From: Asterias amurensis
Taxonomy: Eukaryota; Echinodermata; Asteroidea; Forcipulatida; Asteriidae
Assembly: GCF_032118995.1 (NCBI RefSeq)
Contig: NC_092660.1
Coordinates: forward strand, 759,501-823,500
DNA: 64,000 nt
Reading direction: 5' to 3'
Shown: positions 25,080 to 36,699 of the stretch, piece after piece
Layout: each line of letters opens with the position of its first letter
Numbering within the stretch: the stretch's first letter is position 1
Notes under the pieces: model-generated
Database searches by the model: none
What the model was told of the DNA's origin: nothing
The model's input: only the letters and a program-made list of their open reading frames with translations
Translations under genes and position numbers: made by a program

Positions 25080-27870
25080 ATTCGCACACACTTACCTGAT
25101 TTATGACAAGGCCAAGGATTCGGAAATGAAAGTAAGAAAAAGGGCAGAAGAGAAAAGGAATCTGAATTGAGAAAAAAATAGATTGTGCACCATCTATTTT
25201 ATTTCTTAATTCTCATCCATGAAGATGGGTTTCACAAGCGCATGAGAGTTTTTGGGCTTCAGGACTCGACAACCCAATAGACACGTCTTACGAAGTGAAA
25301 GGAAGGTCACTGATACCTTAGGTTGAAAAGTTAACAAAAAGAACAGAAGTAGAAAACAAAATAAAACCTTCGTGACGTATATAGTTGTTCCTATTACTAA
25401 CGTTCATGTACAAAATGACTACAATATTTTACTTTAACACAATGTACCCACACAGTATTATCAGAGTGAGCAGTACTATCTCTGTTACTGTAAAATGGGT
25501 GTGGCAACTGCCGTGTGCACACACTTACTTTTGTATAAGACAGGTGTTTCTATGGGGACTGGGTCGGGGAAACCAGGGATAGGGAGTGTATAGTAAAACC
25601 TGTTGTTGGCTTTATATTATTGTCGAATATGGTGAATATTTAGCTGAGGATACAGTGAGATGACAGCTCAAAGAAACTGAGTGTCTTACACTCAAAAGAC
25701 AAAATACATGGATGACAAAGGAAGTGTGTCATACATTAAAGAAAAAATAAGTAATCCAACAAAATTGCTCCATATACTACACCTGTTCAATTATCACGCT
25801 TGATATAGACCTATACTTCATATTAATTTTCCCTTTACATTAACTTCTTACAAAACATTAACTATTGAACTTATACCGTTTACTATTCAATACACCTATA
25901 CAATATTACCAGAGTGGGAGACACTTATGTGAACATCGTGCACATACACTTACCTTCAGTCGGTTGTCCCTTACAAAAGAAATTGTCATGGGATGGGGAC
26001 TGCATCTTAGAAAAAGACATTCATAGTCCATATAGATAGAAGAGAAGAGACATTGATGAGAATAGAAATATACGATAAGAAGAAGCTGTCTCGTAACTAT
26101 CCCAATAGATAAGCTAAAGCCACGAGACATGTGATGATAAAGGAAAGGTTCCCAAAAGGGAAAACAAAATAACAATCCATTGCAAACAATTTGCACCATA
26201 GACTACACTTACTCATTTAACACGTTTACTTATATACTTAACCTTATTAACTACTTACAGAACAAGGTTTACCACTAAACTTATACACATAACACAAAGG
26301 AAAAGTGTCCACGGTTGGAACAAATTTAAAAACCTTATAACTAGCACTAATGACTACACTTACTCATGTATCATGCTATACTGATATACTTGTACCTTAT
26401 TAACCACATAAAAAAAAATTACTACTAAACTTTTACTAAGGGCACACCTAAGATTCTACAGTCAGACTTAACAAGTTAACTGGTAAACATTCCCGTGCAC
26501 ATACAAAAACCTACCTTGAGTGGCCATCTCATACAAAACAGATTTGTCATGGGATGGGGACTGCATCTCAAACAAAGAGATCCAGGGTATTAGATAGAGA
26601 AGAGATCTTTTTAAAGAAAAGACACAAGAAAGGATTTTCAGGATGAGATGATAGCCCAAAGAAACTGTATCATAACCTAATAACATCAATAGGTTTAGGA
26701 CTAGGGACACATGGGGTGCAAAAGGAAAGGTTTCCATAGGGGAAACACGTTTAAAACCCCAATAGTTTGCACCTGAGACTACACTTACTCATTTATCATG
26801 CTATACTGGTATACTTGTACCTTATTAACCACATAAAAAAAATTACTACTAAACTTTTACTAAGGGCACACCTAAGATTCTACAGTCAGACTTAACAAGT
26901 TAACTGGTAAACATTCCCGTGCACATACAAAAACCTACCTTGAGTGGCCATCTCATACAAAACAGATTTGTCATGGGATGGGGACTGCATCTCAAACAAA
27001 GAGATCCAGGGTATTAGATAGAGAAGAGATCTTTTTAAAGAAAAGACACAAGAAAGGATTTTCAGGATGAGATGATAGCCCAAAGAAACTGTATCATAAC
27101 CTAATAACATCAATAGGTTTAGGACTAGGGACACATGGGGTGCAAAAGGAAAGGTTTCCATAGGGGAAACACGTTTAAAACCCCAATAGTTTGCACCTGA
27201 GACTACACTTACTCATTTATCATGCTATACTGGTATACTTGTACCTTATTAACCACATAAAAAAAATTACTACTAAACTTTTACTAAGGGCACACCTAAG
27301 ATTCTACAGTCAGACTTAACAAGTTAACTGGTAAACATTCCCGTGCACATACAAAAACCTACCTTGAGTGGCCATCTCATACAAAACAGATTTGTCATGG
27401 GATGGGGACTGCATCTCAAACAAAGAGATCCAGGGTATTAGATAGAGAAGAGATCTTTTTAAAGAAAAGACACAAGAAAGGATTTTCAGGATGAGATGAT
27501 AGCCCAAAGAAACTGTATCATAACCTAATAACATCAATAGGTTTAGGACTAGGGACACATGGGGTGCAAAAGGAAAGGTTTCCATAGGGGAAACACGTTT
27601 AAAACCCCAATAATTTGCACCTGAGACTACACTTACTCATTTATCTTACCAAGACTGATATACTTGTACCTTACTAACTACTTACACAAAATACGAACCC
27701 CCCATTCTTTAAATTTTTTATACTGAGAACACACCTAAGATGTTACCAACATGTAAGACATAACAAGTATTAAACATTTCTGACACTGGTAACCGTACCC
27801 ATACATGTACAGAAACTTACCTTGCGCTGTTAACTCTGACAAACCAGATTGTCGTAAGAATGCATTATAG
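25080..27870 (-). repeat. tandem array of about 424-bp units, each with a splice-flanked micro-exon
   Basis: Three units near 26395-27660 (period 424 bp) are almost identical; diverged units are centred near 25100, 25530, 25965 and 27830, and a truncated one lies at 26290-26400. In minus sense each good unit has a pyrimidine tract ending GATGCAG, a 46-nt segment starting TCCCCATCCCATGAC and ending ACTCAAG or ACTGAAG, then GTAGGT or GTAAGT. The unit at about 25530 has a 30-nt version (TCCCCATAGAAACACC ... AAAA|GTAAGT). Splice sites are preserved while exon and intron sequence differ, which suggests use as exons. However, 46 nt is not a multiple of three, and joining two such exons directly meets a stop (…V P I P stop), so a continuous protein is not shown. 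It lies downstream (minus sense) of the candidate signal-peptide exon at 28510-28638. Confidence 0.6.
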
Positions 27871-28509
27871 AAAAAAAAAAACATTTCCAGATTCATAGAT
27901 GTATGAAAGAGAACTTCTATAAGAAGTATAGAGTTCTAAGATGACATGACAGCCCAAAACATGACTTACAAATTATACAATTGACTATATACTTACTTAA
28001 ATTATCATGCTTACTAAGATACCTGTACCCTGTTTACTGCTTACAACAATCTTAACCAATAAAGACATAAGAAGTTGTAACAATTTCTGACACTGTAAAC
28101 ATGTATAGATGAGGTGGTTTTATCCCCGACCCCCCCCCCCCCCCCCAAAAAAAAAGGCCTGGGGTGGGGAGTGTGTCTCATAAAAAGAGCCTAAGGATCA
28201 TAGGGAGAGAGATTCTCTGAGATGAAGAAATAAGAAGTGTTGGGGGCCGGGGGGGGGGGCTGTGGGTAGGATCTCTCACGGGTGAGGAGGACAGCCCCCG
28301 TAAAAGCTGTCTTGAGTTGTCACAAAGTAATAACAACCTTAGATTGAATTGCTCTTACAATTACAATTAAGGAATTGTCGTACTTGCAACTTACTTAAAC
28401 TTGTACCTTGAAAGTATAACCCAACGGATAAACAAACTATTGGCAGGAGATAAAGCAGTAAGGCAGAACATTGGTTTTCATTTATAACCAGATTCATGTG
28501 CTTACCTAC

Positions 28510-28638
28510 CTTTATATCAACGTAATTCGAATGGGAACTTGTATAAGCTATATGGGGGTCACTCACTGAAATTGATGCTACCATTCTTCTCAAACAAAAT
28601 ACTATGGTGGCAAACATACACACATTAAGAAATTTCAT
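28510..28638 (-). CDS. candidate first exon: signal peptide of an unknown secreted protein
   Basis: The ATG at 28638 opens MKFLNVCMFATIVFCL, then RRMVAS, then a polar stretch ending ...YVDIK: 43 codons ending in phase 0 at a good donor (AAAG|GTAGGTAAG). The N-terminus (one Lys, a hydrophobic core of about 14 residues, small residues VAS) is a plausible signal peptide, although the RR after the core is unusual. The micro-exon array lies downstream in the same sense. Decayed copies of the start region lie immediately upstream at 28750-29030. I do not recognise the protein; transcription evidence would decide. Confidence 0.4.
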
Positions 28639-28639
28639 T

Positions 28640-29090
28640 GTAAAATAGTCAACACAAGAAGAGTGTTATGTTGATTAAGACAAAGAGCAGACAGATAAAA
28701 TGACAACTGGGTCTTCATGAGCTCAAGGCATAACTGGCAGGCCACCAAAGTTTCTTCAAAAAAGAGAATAGATGGTGGCAAATACACACATGGAGACATT
28801 TCAATGTAATAGTCAACACAAGAAGAGTGTTATGTTGATTAAGACAAAAAGCAGACAGAGAAAATAACAACTGGGTCTTCATGACCTCAAGACATCAATG
28901 GCAGGCACCCAAATCTCCTTCAAAAAAGAGAGTAGATGGTGGCAAATACACACATGAAGACATTTCAATGAAATAGTCAACACAAGAAGAATGTTTTGTT
29001 GATCAGGACAAATCACAGAGGACGAAAGTTACATCTCAGTCGTCATGACCTCAAGACATCAATGGCAGACCATCAAAAATTACAAAACAA
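28640..29090 (-). repeat. tandem decayed copies of the signal-exon 5' region, about 160 bp each
   Basis: The plus-strand order 'atggtggcaaat(a)cacaca', 'agacatttcaatg', 'atagtcaacacaagaagagt', 'gttgat(t/c)a(a/g)gacaaa', 'ctgggtcttcatga' occurs at the real exon (28600-28760) and again from about 28771 and 28935. The first copies have lost the initiating ATG (TTG or altered context), so they look like relics of duplication of the first exon and its 5' UTR. Confidence 0.65.
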
Positions 29091-29324
29091 TACTTAAAAT
29101 CCACGAAAGGCAGCATGAACTTGAGTGGATGGACATCAACAGAGGAAAACGAGGTGGAAAGGGTTTCAAAGCAAGACTTTGAATGTAAGAATTTGAAAAA
29201 TTAATACTGCAGTGTGAGAAGAGAAACTATGTTTTTCTTAGTAAATAAGACTAAAAACTGTCAGGCTAAATTGTTTTAATATAATTTACTTCGTAACTTT
29301 ACTTCATAATAAATTGTGTATCCA

Positions 29325-29790
29325 CTCATTTAGCAAACATTCATTCCCTCTCCAGGAGGTACACTTTCATCCAATTTGTTATCTCAATCATTCACTCTAT
29401 ACTAAAACTGTATAAGCCTAAGAATGATGAAATTTAATTTACTACAAAAATCTTCTTTTAGCAAACATGCATTCCCTCTCCAGGAGGTACACTTTCATCC
29501 AATTTGTTATCTCAATCATTCATTCTATACTAAAACTGTATAAGCCTAAGAATGATGAAATTTAATTTTTTACTACAAAAATCTTCTTTTAGCAAACATG
29601 CATTCCCTCTCCAGGAGGTACACTTTCATCCAATTTGTTATCTCAATCATTCACTCTATACTAAAACTGTATAAGCCTAAGAATGATGAAATTTAATTTA
29701 CTACAAAAATCTTCTTTAAGCAAACATGCATTCCCTCTCCAGGAGGTACACGTTCATCCAATTTGTTATCTCAATAATTCACTCTATACT
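29325..29790. repeat. tandem repeat, about 129 bp by 4
   Basis: Four units starting 'agcaaacat(t/g)cattccctct' at about 29332, 29460, 29591 and 29718, each followed by 'ccaggaggtacac', 'tcatccaatttgttatctca' and 'gtataagcctaagaatgatg' (the last unit lacks this end). They are nearly identical, so recent. No coding potential. Confidence 0.85.
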
Positions 29791-29799
29791 ACTTGGAAC

Positions 29800-32700
29800 T
29801 TGAGTAATAAAAAAACCCTAATTGGGCTACTTTATTAAAATTTATCAGTTGCTAAAACTTCTCGATGGGCATTTGTTTATATTTAAAGTTTAGTACATAA
29901 TTTAATGTTCGTGTGGTGGATTGTTTGGGTCAGTAATGTTGGTGTTGAGTTTTGCCTTTGCACCGCATTGCGTGTAAACAAATTAAACTGTTATAACGTC
30001 AGCTTTCTCCCAAAGTCATTTCAAGAAGTTATGCAATTCAATAGAACCCATAATCCGGTTCAGAGCGTTGAAGATCAGTGCAGTTTTCTTCCATTTTATC
30101 TCCTTTGAAAATTGTATTACTATTTCTTTTGAAGATCCAATGAATGTCATTTCGGAGCGATGGTTGCGTTTGCTGGTCACGACCTTTCCTTTGTGCAGTT
30201 CGTGCGTGAACAGGTGTGTGCAATGCGAGTTCAACAATAGCGGAGTATGTACACCACATTCCAAATAGACTATATTATAGGGCTGCAACTCTTGTTTACA
30301 ATGTTTAAATTCTAACATGACCAAATTTATATTAATGGTGCACACATGAATGTGCAAAATATACATCGTATAATAGTGGCATTGAAATATCAACACAATT
30401 TTCAAAAGACATTTTATGTGAGGTTTAAAATACACCTTTTTTACTTTTTTTTCAAACATCATCCTTATTTAATTATCTGGTAAAATATCTTTTTTAATTA
30501 CCTATCTAATTGCATTTATATTGCCCTCCTATTTGACACAAAATAAGTTTTAATTGTTAGTTCGTCCGTCCAGTAATTTTTGCTGCAAAACCTTGCAGAT
30601 TAGTACCAATCATTTTCATCGTCACAAAGAATTTTCGTTTGGTGTTTTTTTGCAACTATTTGCAATTTTTTTTCACGAGCATTATTTTGTTAATATTATT
30701 GTTTCATTTTTGTTTTCATTTTACCCACATGACATGTATGAGCATGAATGAAAACACAGTTTGAGAGGAATTTGCATGTGAATCTGTGTTCACATGTACA
30801 CATTTTAAAGGGTGTTTTGACAAAATACACTATGGTTTTCAACGGAGAGCTAAACATAAATTGTTTGTGGCCTAAGACTTACAGTTAAAAACGTTGAAAC
30901 AATATCGCTCTATGTTCATGAGAGTTTTCTGCATTACTGAGTGCTGCTGGTGGTTCTAAAAAGAACCGTTTTTGTGTTGACTCACCCCCTCCTGGTCAGG
31001 CTTGACCATGTCTTCCTCATTCTTGTTGGAGTAAAACTGTATCTCTTTTTGCACAAACCTTGTTCCAAGTTTAAGCACAACCTTCGCCGTCAAGCAACCG
31101 CCAGTGACTTTGCTCGTAGCTGTACGGTCTCAACTCCTCGAATAACAGCAAGTGTTGTTGCACAGCAGCACGGCAGCGGTTGGCGGACGACACACGGGCG
31201 AAAGGTGAAATGGTGCAACAAGTTTCACTTCTAAAATTCAGCCTTTTTACTCGTCCAGTTCCAGCTTCAGACAATTTACATTTGGTCTATACAATTTAAG
31301 GTGTCCACTTTAGTCCATGGCTTGACAAAATTTTGCAAAATTGTGAAAAGTTTCCGTAAATTAGGACGGCGAAAATCCAAGGAGTCGCAAGGTTACATCC
31401 GTTCTGACGTGTGCTAATTACACCGAATGAAAGACGAACAAATTGCTTTGGCGGACCGTTTACTCATGATTAAATTTCTACGCGAGGCGTTTACTTTTTG
31501 AAAAATCTAAACAAAAATACTTCCAAAATAAAATGGAAGATGTTTTTCTTGAAAAGTAACCCAAATAATAATTATTTGGGAAAAACTTTATTGTGTTTGT
31601 TCTTTGTTTTCCAATTTTCACACATCAAAGGCGCACTACTTTCACCGGTGCGCGGAAGGAGTTTAAAGTTCTACGGTCGCGAAAATGTTGTCCGTGAAAC
31701 TTTGGGGGCTTTTTTGTGCGGGGGGGCGGTGGTGGGGTTGTATTTGCATCGGGGGGGGGGGTCCACGTATACTGGTTTCCTATCTTTTATACGCAAGACA
31801 TGTACTTGATTTTTAGAACCAGCGATTTCATTGGATACAATAATTTCATTGGATAAACGTGCAGTGACGTAGGCATTCTGTATGTGCTTTGATTGGTCCG
31901 AGGTGCAGCTACTTGCTTGCGGGTCGTCTGCACAGGTAAAGATGGACAAGGATTGTCTAGACTTGATTCAAGCATATCCGCCGTAAAATAGCGCGGAACA
32001 GGTTGGGCCGGTGCCCAGGAAATTCTGTCCGCCGGAGATTCGGTCTCCCAATGGGAAATTAACATGGGCTAAGGAGGATAAAAAAGGATACTAAGTTCTC
32101 AATATAAACTAAATTTCATATCTTAAGTTAGGCGTATTTCGCAGGTTAGCAAGAAAATTATGCATACAGCTTGTGTGTTGAACATACCAACCGAAAACGG
32201 GTGCGAATCCCACCCGACTCTATGCATGTGTTTTTTGTTCACACAACTCTGCGAATGTACCGAGTATACAGTGCTAACACTCATCGTTTATGGGTAAAAC
32301 CATAGAGCTATAGCTAAATCCGAAATGAATATTCTTTGTCCCCGATGCAAAGCCTACAGTGCAAACTGTTAAATATAACAAAAATACACAACTAACACCT
32401 ATAAGTCACAAAGCTTTTTACAGTAAAGGAAAATTTATTAATTGGCTCTTGAACTTGTATTCTCTTTTCAATTTGATACGGGGAGTCTCGGGGCCGTCGG
32501 GTTAACAAAACATAAACACCTTGCATCTTAAAGATCACTTTCTATGTTCTATTCCATGAATTGCATTTCAGAATTCCTTCGATACAAAAATACAAATACG
32601 AAACCAAGCCCTTTCGATCATAATTGATCAACTATATATTTGTATAACGCACTTCCTGTAAAACCATTGTTCCTTGGGTTATTTCCGTGAGAACAGACTG

Positions 32701-32841
32701 TGGCAAAGTTTTTATATTTTTACCAAAAAGTTCCGGTAGCAGGATACTTTAGTTGTTCAACTGGCCACAGACCCTGACAGACGAATATTTTGGGAGCCTT
32801 TTCTACCAAACGAAAACAGCAAACCGAAAGACTTAGTGACA
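29800..32841. other. intergenic / GPCR 5' flank; no gene recognised
   Basis: No protein family was recognised in the open frames (the longest is a minus-strand frame at 30016-30462, of biased composition). G-rich runs occur at about 31715-31760. A repeat with 'ggttctaaaaagaaccgttt' at about 30951-30970 relates to the CTGAAAAGAGCC family. The GPCR promoter should lie close to 32.8 kb, but no element can be fixed. Confidence 0.5.
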
Positions 32842-33978
32842 ATGGCTATCCGGTTCAATTCAACAATTCCTTCAATGGAAGACTTTGATGAAAACTTTAC
32901 TTCTTTGACGACGGGTACAAGTAGTGAGACAACAGAAGCTGTGGAACTCCACCCTTATGGTGTTCTAGTGACCATTGCCTGCTTGTGGATCTTGATCGCA
33001 GTGCTAGGTATCATTGGAAACTTGCTGGTGATTCTGTCGGTGGTCCTGAGTAAGAGTGTCCGAACAATGACCAATGTCTTAGTGGTCAATCTTAGCGTGG
33101 CCGATCTATGGACCTCACTGTCTCTCCCTTGGAATGCTGTAGCACTGTTGAGTGACGGCACCTGGCCCCTACCAAGTCTAATCCCATGTCAGGTAGCAGC
33201 ATTTATGTGGCACACTGGTCTGGGTAATAGCCTCTACAACCTGGCCCTGATCTCTGTCAACCGCCTGGTCAGGATTACCCGCCCGGGCCTCTACTCAAGG
33301 CTCTTCACACCCTTTAAGATGGCCATCATCGTCACCCTCTCCTGGCTTCTCTCATTCTTCGTCATCTTATTCCCCATTGCCATCGGTATCGGCAGCTTAG
33401 GACATGACCTCAGGGACGACACATGTACGGACCAAGACCTGCACGCCAAAGCAGACGAATACAACCTCATCCAGACCATTGGGTTCTTCCCTGTTCCAAT
33501 GCTAACAGTTATCATCAGCTACCTTATCATCTACATCCACGTTAGGCGTCACTTTAAGAAGCGGGTATACAAGAAAAGCAACAGCTCCTCCAGGCCATAT
33601 GATGCAAGCCAAGCTAGCCAGTCCAGCGTGGTGTCGATGCCAACGTCTGGCTCAGATGTACCGGCAGTGCTAGAGAAAAACAAGTTCAGCCGCCAGCAGC
33701 TTCAGATCACCAAGAATCTCTTCTTGACCTTCTGTGCCTTCTCGCTCTGTATCTCGCCCTACTTCATCTCCCTCTTCATACCAAGCAGCAAGAAGTTTGC
33801 GCTGTACGGTGCTACAATCCTCCTATGCAACAGTTGTATCAACCCCATCATCTATACTGCAAACCACCCGCAGTTTATGAAGGTACTTCGACCTATGATA
33901 AAATGCAGGTGGTCTGAAATACCACAGCCATCCAAAGCTCTTCAATATCTCAAGAATAAACTGGGTCAAGACGGCTGA
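32842..33978 (+). CDS. rhodopsin-class (class A) GPCR, orphan, intronless
   Basis: 378-residue seven-transmembrane receptor. ATG 32842 was chosen; the open frame extends upstream only by non-ATG codons. Extracellular N-terminus with two N-glycosylation sequons (N6-S-T, N18-F-T). TM1 about 41-69 with GN60; TM2 79-101 with LSVAD88; TM3 from C116 to the DRY position, which reads N140-R-L; TM4 161-183 with W168; ECL2 C195, likely disulfide partner of C116; TM5 about 211-234 with P219 and Y227; long Ser-rich ICL3 (235-285); TM6 with C303-I-S-P306 in place of CWxP; TM7 with N334-P-I-I-Y338, then NHPQF. The C-tail is short and basic. NR in place of DR and the NPIIY-T-A-N-H-P end resemble the GPR84/moody/tre1/melatonin-like group, but the ligand cannot be told. 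An AATAAA falls just before the stop; the real poly(A) site was not identified. Confidence 0.93.
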   Translation: MAIRFNSTIPSMEDFDENFTSLTTGTSSETTEAVELHPYGVLVTIACLWILIAVLGIIGNLLVILSVVLSKSVRTMTNVLVVNLSVADLWTSLSLPWNAVALLSDGTWPLPSLIPCQVAAFMWHTGLGNSLYNLALISVNRLVRITRPGLYSRLFTPFKMAIIVTLSWLLSFFVILFPIAIGIGSLGHDLRDDTCTDQDLHAKADEYNLIQTIGFFPVPMLTVIISYLIIYIHVRRHFKKRVYKKSNSSSRPYDASQASQSSVVSMPTSGSDVPAVLEKNKFSRQQLQITKNLFLTFCAFSLCISPYFISLFIPSSKKFALYGATILLCNSCINPIIYTANHPQFMKVLRPMIKCRWSEIPQPSKALQYLKNKLGQDG

Positions 33979-36101
33979 TCAATGAGTAAAGTTAAGCCTA
34001 TTTTCATCTAATTGCTTTTTCCCGTTGAGTTGCATTCTAACTATTTTGCAATTTTTTAAAAATACTATTGCATTTATGCTTGAATTTTATAAGTAGCCTA
34101 AGTAAGACAAATTAGTTTTAGAATGACTTGTTAATTCTCATCCAAGAATAAGATGTAGTGTTGTTCGCACAGACATAGGTGAACGACCGAACCGGTGCGG
34201 GCGGGGGGGGGGGCAACTGCCCTGCCAAAATGGGCAAAAACGGTCAGGGAAATTTGGGCAAAGCATGAAGATGGAAAAATAACATGAAAACGTACTTTTC
34301 ACACGGCACTAGAAATTGGTGTTATCGTTATCAAGTGATACAATCGGGGCAAATCGTCACCTCTGCCCCCCCCCCGCCCACCCCTTACCCAACGAGTTTA
34401 TTCTTATATGCCCTTGCATACACACCAGAGTATCTGTAGGCCTATAAACTGTATTATGAGTAATAATAATGAACTTTATTTAGAAATGTTGTGCATAATG
34501 TACGGAGTTTTTGTAATTTTAAAACATTACACAAATATATGGCGCTCTTTAAACTCGTTCAGTATTCTTTGAATCATTGTGGTATAATGGTTGCTCGTGC
34601 GTAAAGCGCTCACCTCTCACAAAATGTGGCCCTGGTTCGATTCCCAGCTAAGGCCGTATATACCTTTATCATGGTGTAGCCATCTTGACTCTCCCATTGA
34701 TATTAAAGTTACCAAACCGAGGCTGGAAGAACAAAATAGTCTGGTTCCTATTTGCAAAACGCTTATTAGCATTCATTACTGTTATTCGATACAAGGAACA
34801 TGACCAAGATATAGGCAGCATGATAAAGGTTTATAATGAGTAGAGTTGTGTGGTGGTTCTCATCACATGAGGGTTTTTCCCTGGGCCCTCCCGTGCTTCT
34901 CACTCTTGGAAAAAAATAGCTTTCGATCTGTGCGGCCTTGGGTTGATGTGGCTGCTGTCCAGGGGCGCCCTTTTATTAATGTATGTTTCAAATGAGTATA
35001 TTCAAGCCCCACATAAAGAAGGAAATGTTAATAACATCGCTTTCAGTAAACTCAATAAAGCCTATAAATGTTTCGGTTTTGTACATTGCTAATGCTTGTT
35101 AGATTAGAACTTATCATCATGAATATCAGCTGAATTTGTCAAGCTTCCTCATTTTGACAAACATACCTGTAAACATTGCTTATTATAATTGGTCATCGGA
35201 GTTGCAAGATTACCAAAAGTGTAATAATAATATGTATATTAGGGGCCTATAGTGAATCCACCATAAATAAAATATTACAATTAATTCTAAAATTATTGGA
35301 AAGGTTGCCCATACTTGAACATAAGTTCAGCTACTTTTAAATCAAAATCGGTTTGTGAAACGTTATTAAAAGTGACATATAATTCAGTAATCCCCGAATA
35401 TAGTGTCAATTATTAGTGTATTTTGTAAAATAAATTGTCGTTTTAAGGAACAGTTTCAAAGCACCATTCGAGTCGATTGATCACTTCAAGGCCTAGGCCC
35501 TAACATCCAGGTAATACGGATCGGAAATATCAAAATGTCCAATTTCAACCTTAGAAGAAGTTACGTTACAATATTGTTTCATGCTTGCGTCAATTTGTCT
35601 GGTTATCTCTTGAAATATTTTCTCGTATATATTCTGTCTTTAGATTTTTTAGAGAGCCACTCCGTGTATAAAATTTTCTGCAAAGTATATTTTGCACACC
35701 ATGACTTCAACTACGTACCCAAAATAATAGTTTGCAAAATTACAGGGCATTAATTCGTGTAACTAAAAAGTAGTGATAAAATTAATAGTGAAACCAATGT
35801 ATTGGATATTACTGAAATGAAATATTCAGAACCGGGAGCCACAAAGTGGCTCTCAAAAGAAGCCAAAGACAGAACATGATAAAGACAAAACTCTAGAGTC
35901 AACTGGTATTTATTAATGCAAGCATCAAACAATATAGAATATATAATAGTGTTTCTCAACGTAGACTTAAGGACATAATGAGAAAACACAACTAATTGAA
36001 AAAAAGTATTTATTTCACACACGATTTCTGCGAACTACTTGCACACACTGACTTCAACTACGCACCCAAAATACCCCCGTGCCAAATTTAGTTAAGGGTC
36101 A
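33979..36101. other. intergenic; tRNA-like SINE, no gene recognised
   Basis: Mostly AT-rich sequence with G and C homopolymer runs at about 34198-34213 and 34365-34381. A tRNA-like SINE head lies at 34577-34660. A fragment of MITE family B ('aattggtcatcggagttgca') lies near 35189. Short ORFs show no family signature. Confidence 0.5.
34577..34660 (+). mobile_element. tRNA-like SINE head
   Basis: Begins 'gtggtataatggttgctcgtg' (A-box region) and carries a canonical B box GGTTCGATTCC about 60 bases on. The flanks do not form a 7-bp acceptor stem with the 5' end, so a functional tRNA gene is unlikely. Confidence 0.5.
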
Positions 36102-36486
36102 TTTAAAGGCAGTGGACACTATCGGTAATTACTCAAAATAATTATTAGCAAAAACCTTTCTGGTGACGAGTAACAGGAGAGGTTGATTGTATAAAACATT
36201 TTGAGAAACGGCTCCCTCTCTTAAGTGCCATAGTTTTCGAGAAAGAAGTAATTTTCCACGAATTTGATTTCGAGACCTCAGATGTAGAACTTGAGGTCTC
36301 GAAATCAACTATCTAAACGCATAAAACTTCTTGTGACAAAGGTGTTTTTTCTTTCACTATTATTTCGCAAGTTCGATAACCAATTAGCTCACATTTTCAC
36401 AGGGTTATTATTTTATGCATATGTTGAGATGCACCAACTGTGAAGGCTAGTCTTTGACAATTGCCAGTAGTGTCCACTCCTTTAAA
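36102..36486. mobile_element. full-length palindromic MITE (family B)
   Basis: Ends TTTAAAGGCAGTGGACACTA and TAGTGTCCACTCCTTTAAA are inverted repeats. The centre holds a hairpin with 17-bp perfect arms, ttgatttcgagacctca at 36264-36280 and its complement at 36292-36308, around an 11-base loop. The central palindrome differs in sequence from that of the copy at 12931-13306. Confidence 0.8.
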
Positions 36487-36607
36487 AAAGAACTTTGAGT
36501 TAAAACTTAGAGCTTAAAAGCTTGATTGCTCTCTCAAAGAAGATCATACAGTAATTTTCTTGTTTTTTCCCCTAACAGTTTTGTTTGTGTTCACCCAGGT
36601 TAAACAG

Positions 36608-36690
36608 AGCCAGATAGCTCAGTTGGTAGAGCGCCCACTCGTTAATCCGGAAGTCCCTCCATGTTAAAATCCCGTTCTGGTGAATTTGTT
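36608..36690 (+). mobile_element. tRNA-derived SINE head
   Basis: A perfect A box (tagctcagttggtagagcg) is followed after about 30 bases by a degraded B box (atgttaaaatcccg). The 3' side has no matching acceptor stem, so it is a SINE head and not a tRNA gene. A related but better copy is at 50474. Confidence 0.55.
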
Positions 36691-36699
36691 TAGGTTCAA

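Noticed and set aside
26468..27585. Three 89-codon frames (METFPFAPHVSL...) as three genes
   Set aside because: The frames run across the predicted introns and acceptors of the 424-bp units and start at no conserved signal; only the short splice-bounded parts are candidates.
30016..30462. 148-codon minus-strand frame
   Set aside because: Composition is biased, with no family motif or splice context, and overlapping frames on both strands are also open; chance is more likely.
32836..32841. Upstream GTG start for the GPCR
   Set aside because: A non-ATG start is unlikely in a nuclear animal gene; ATG at 32842 is in frame two codons later.
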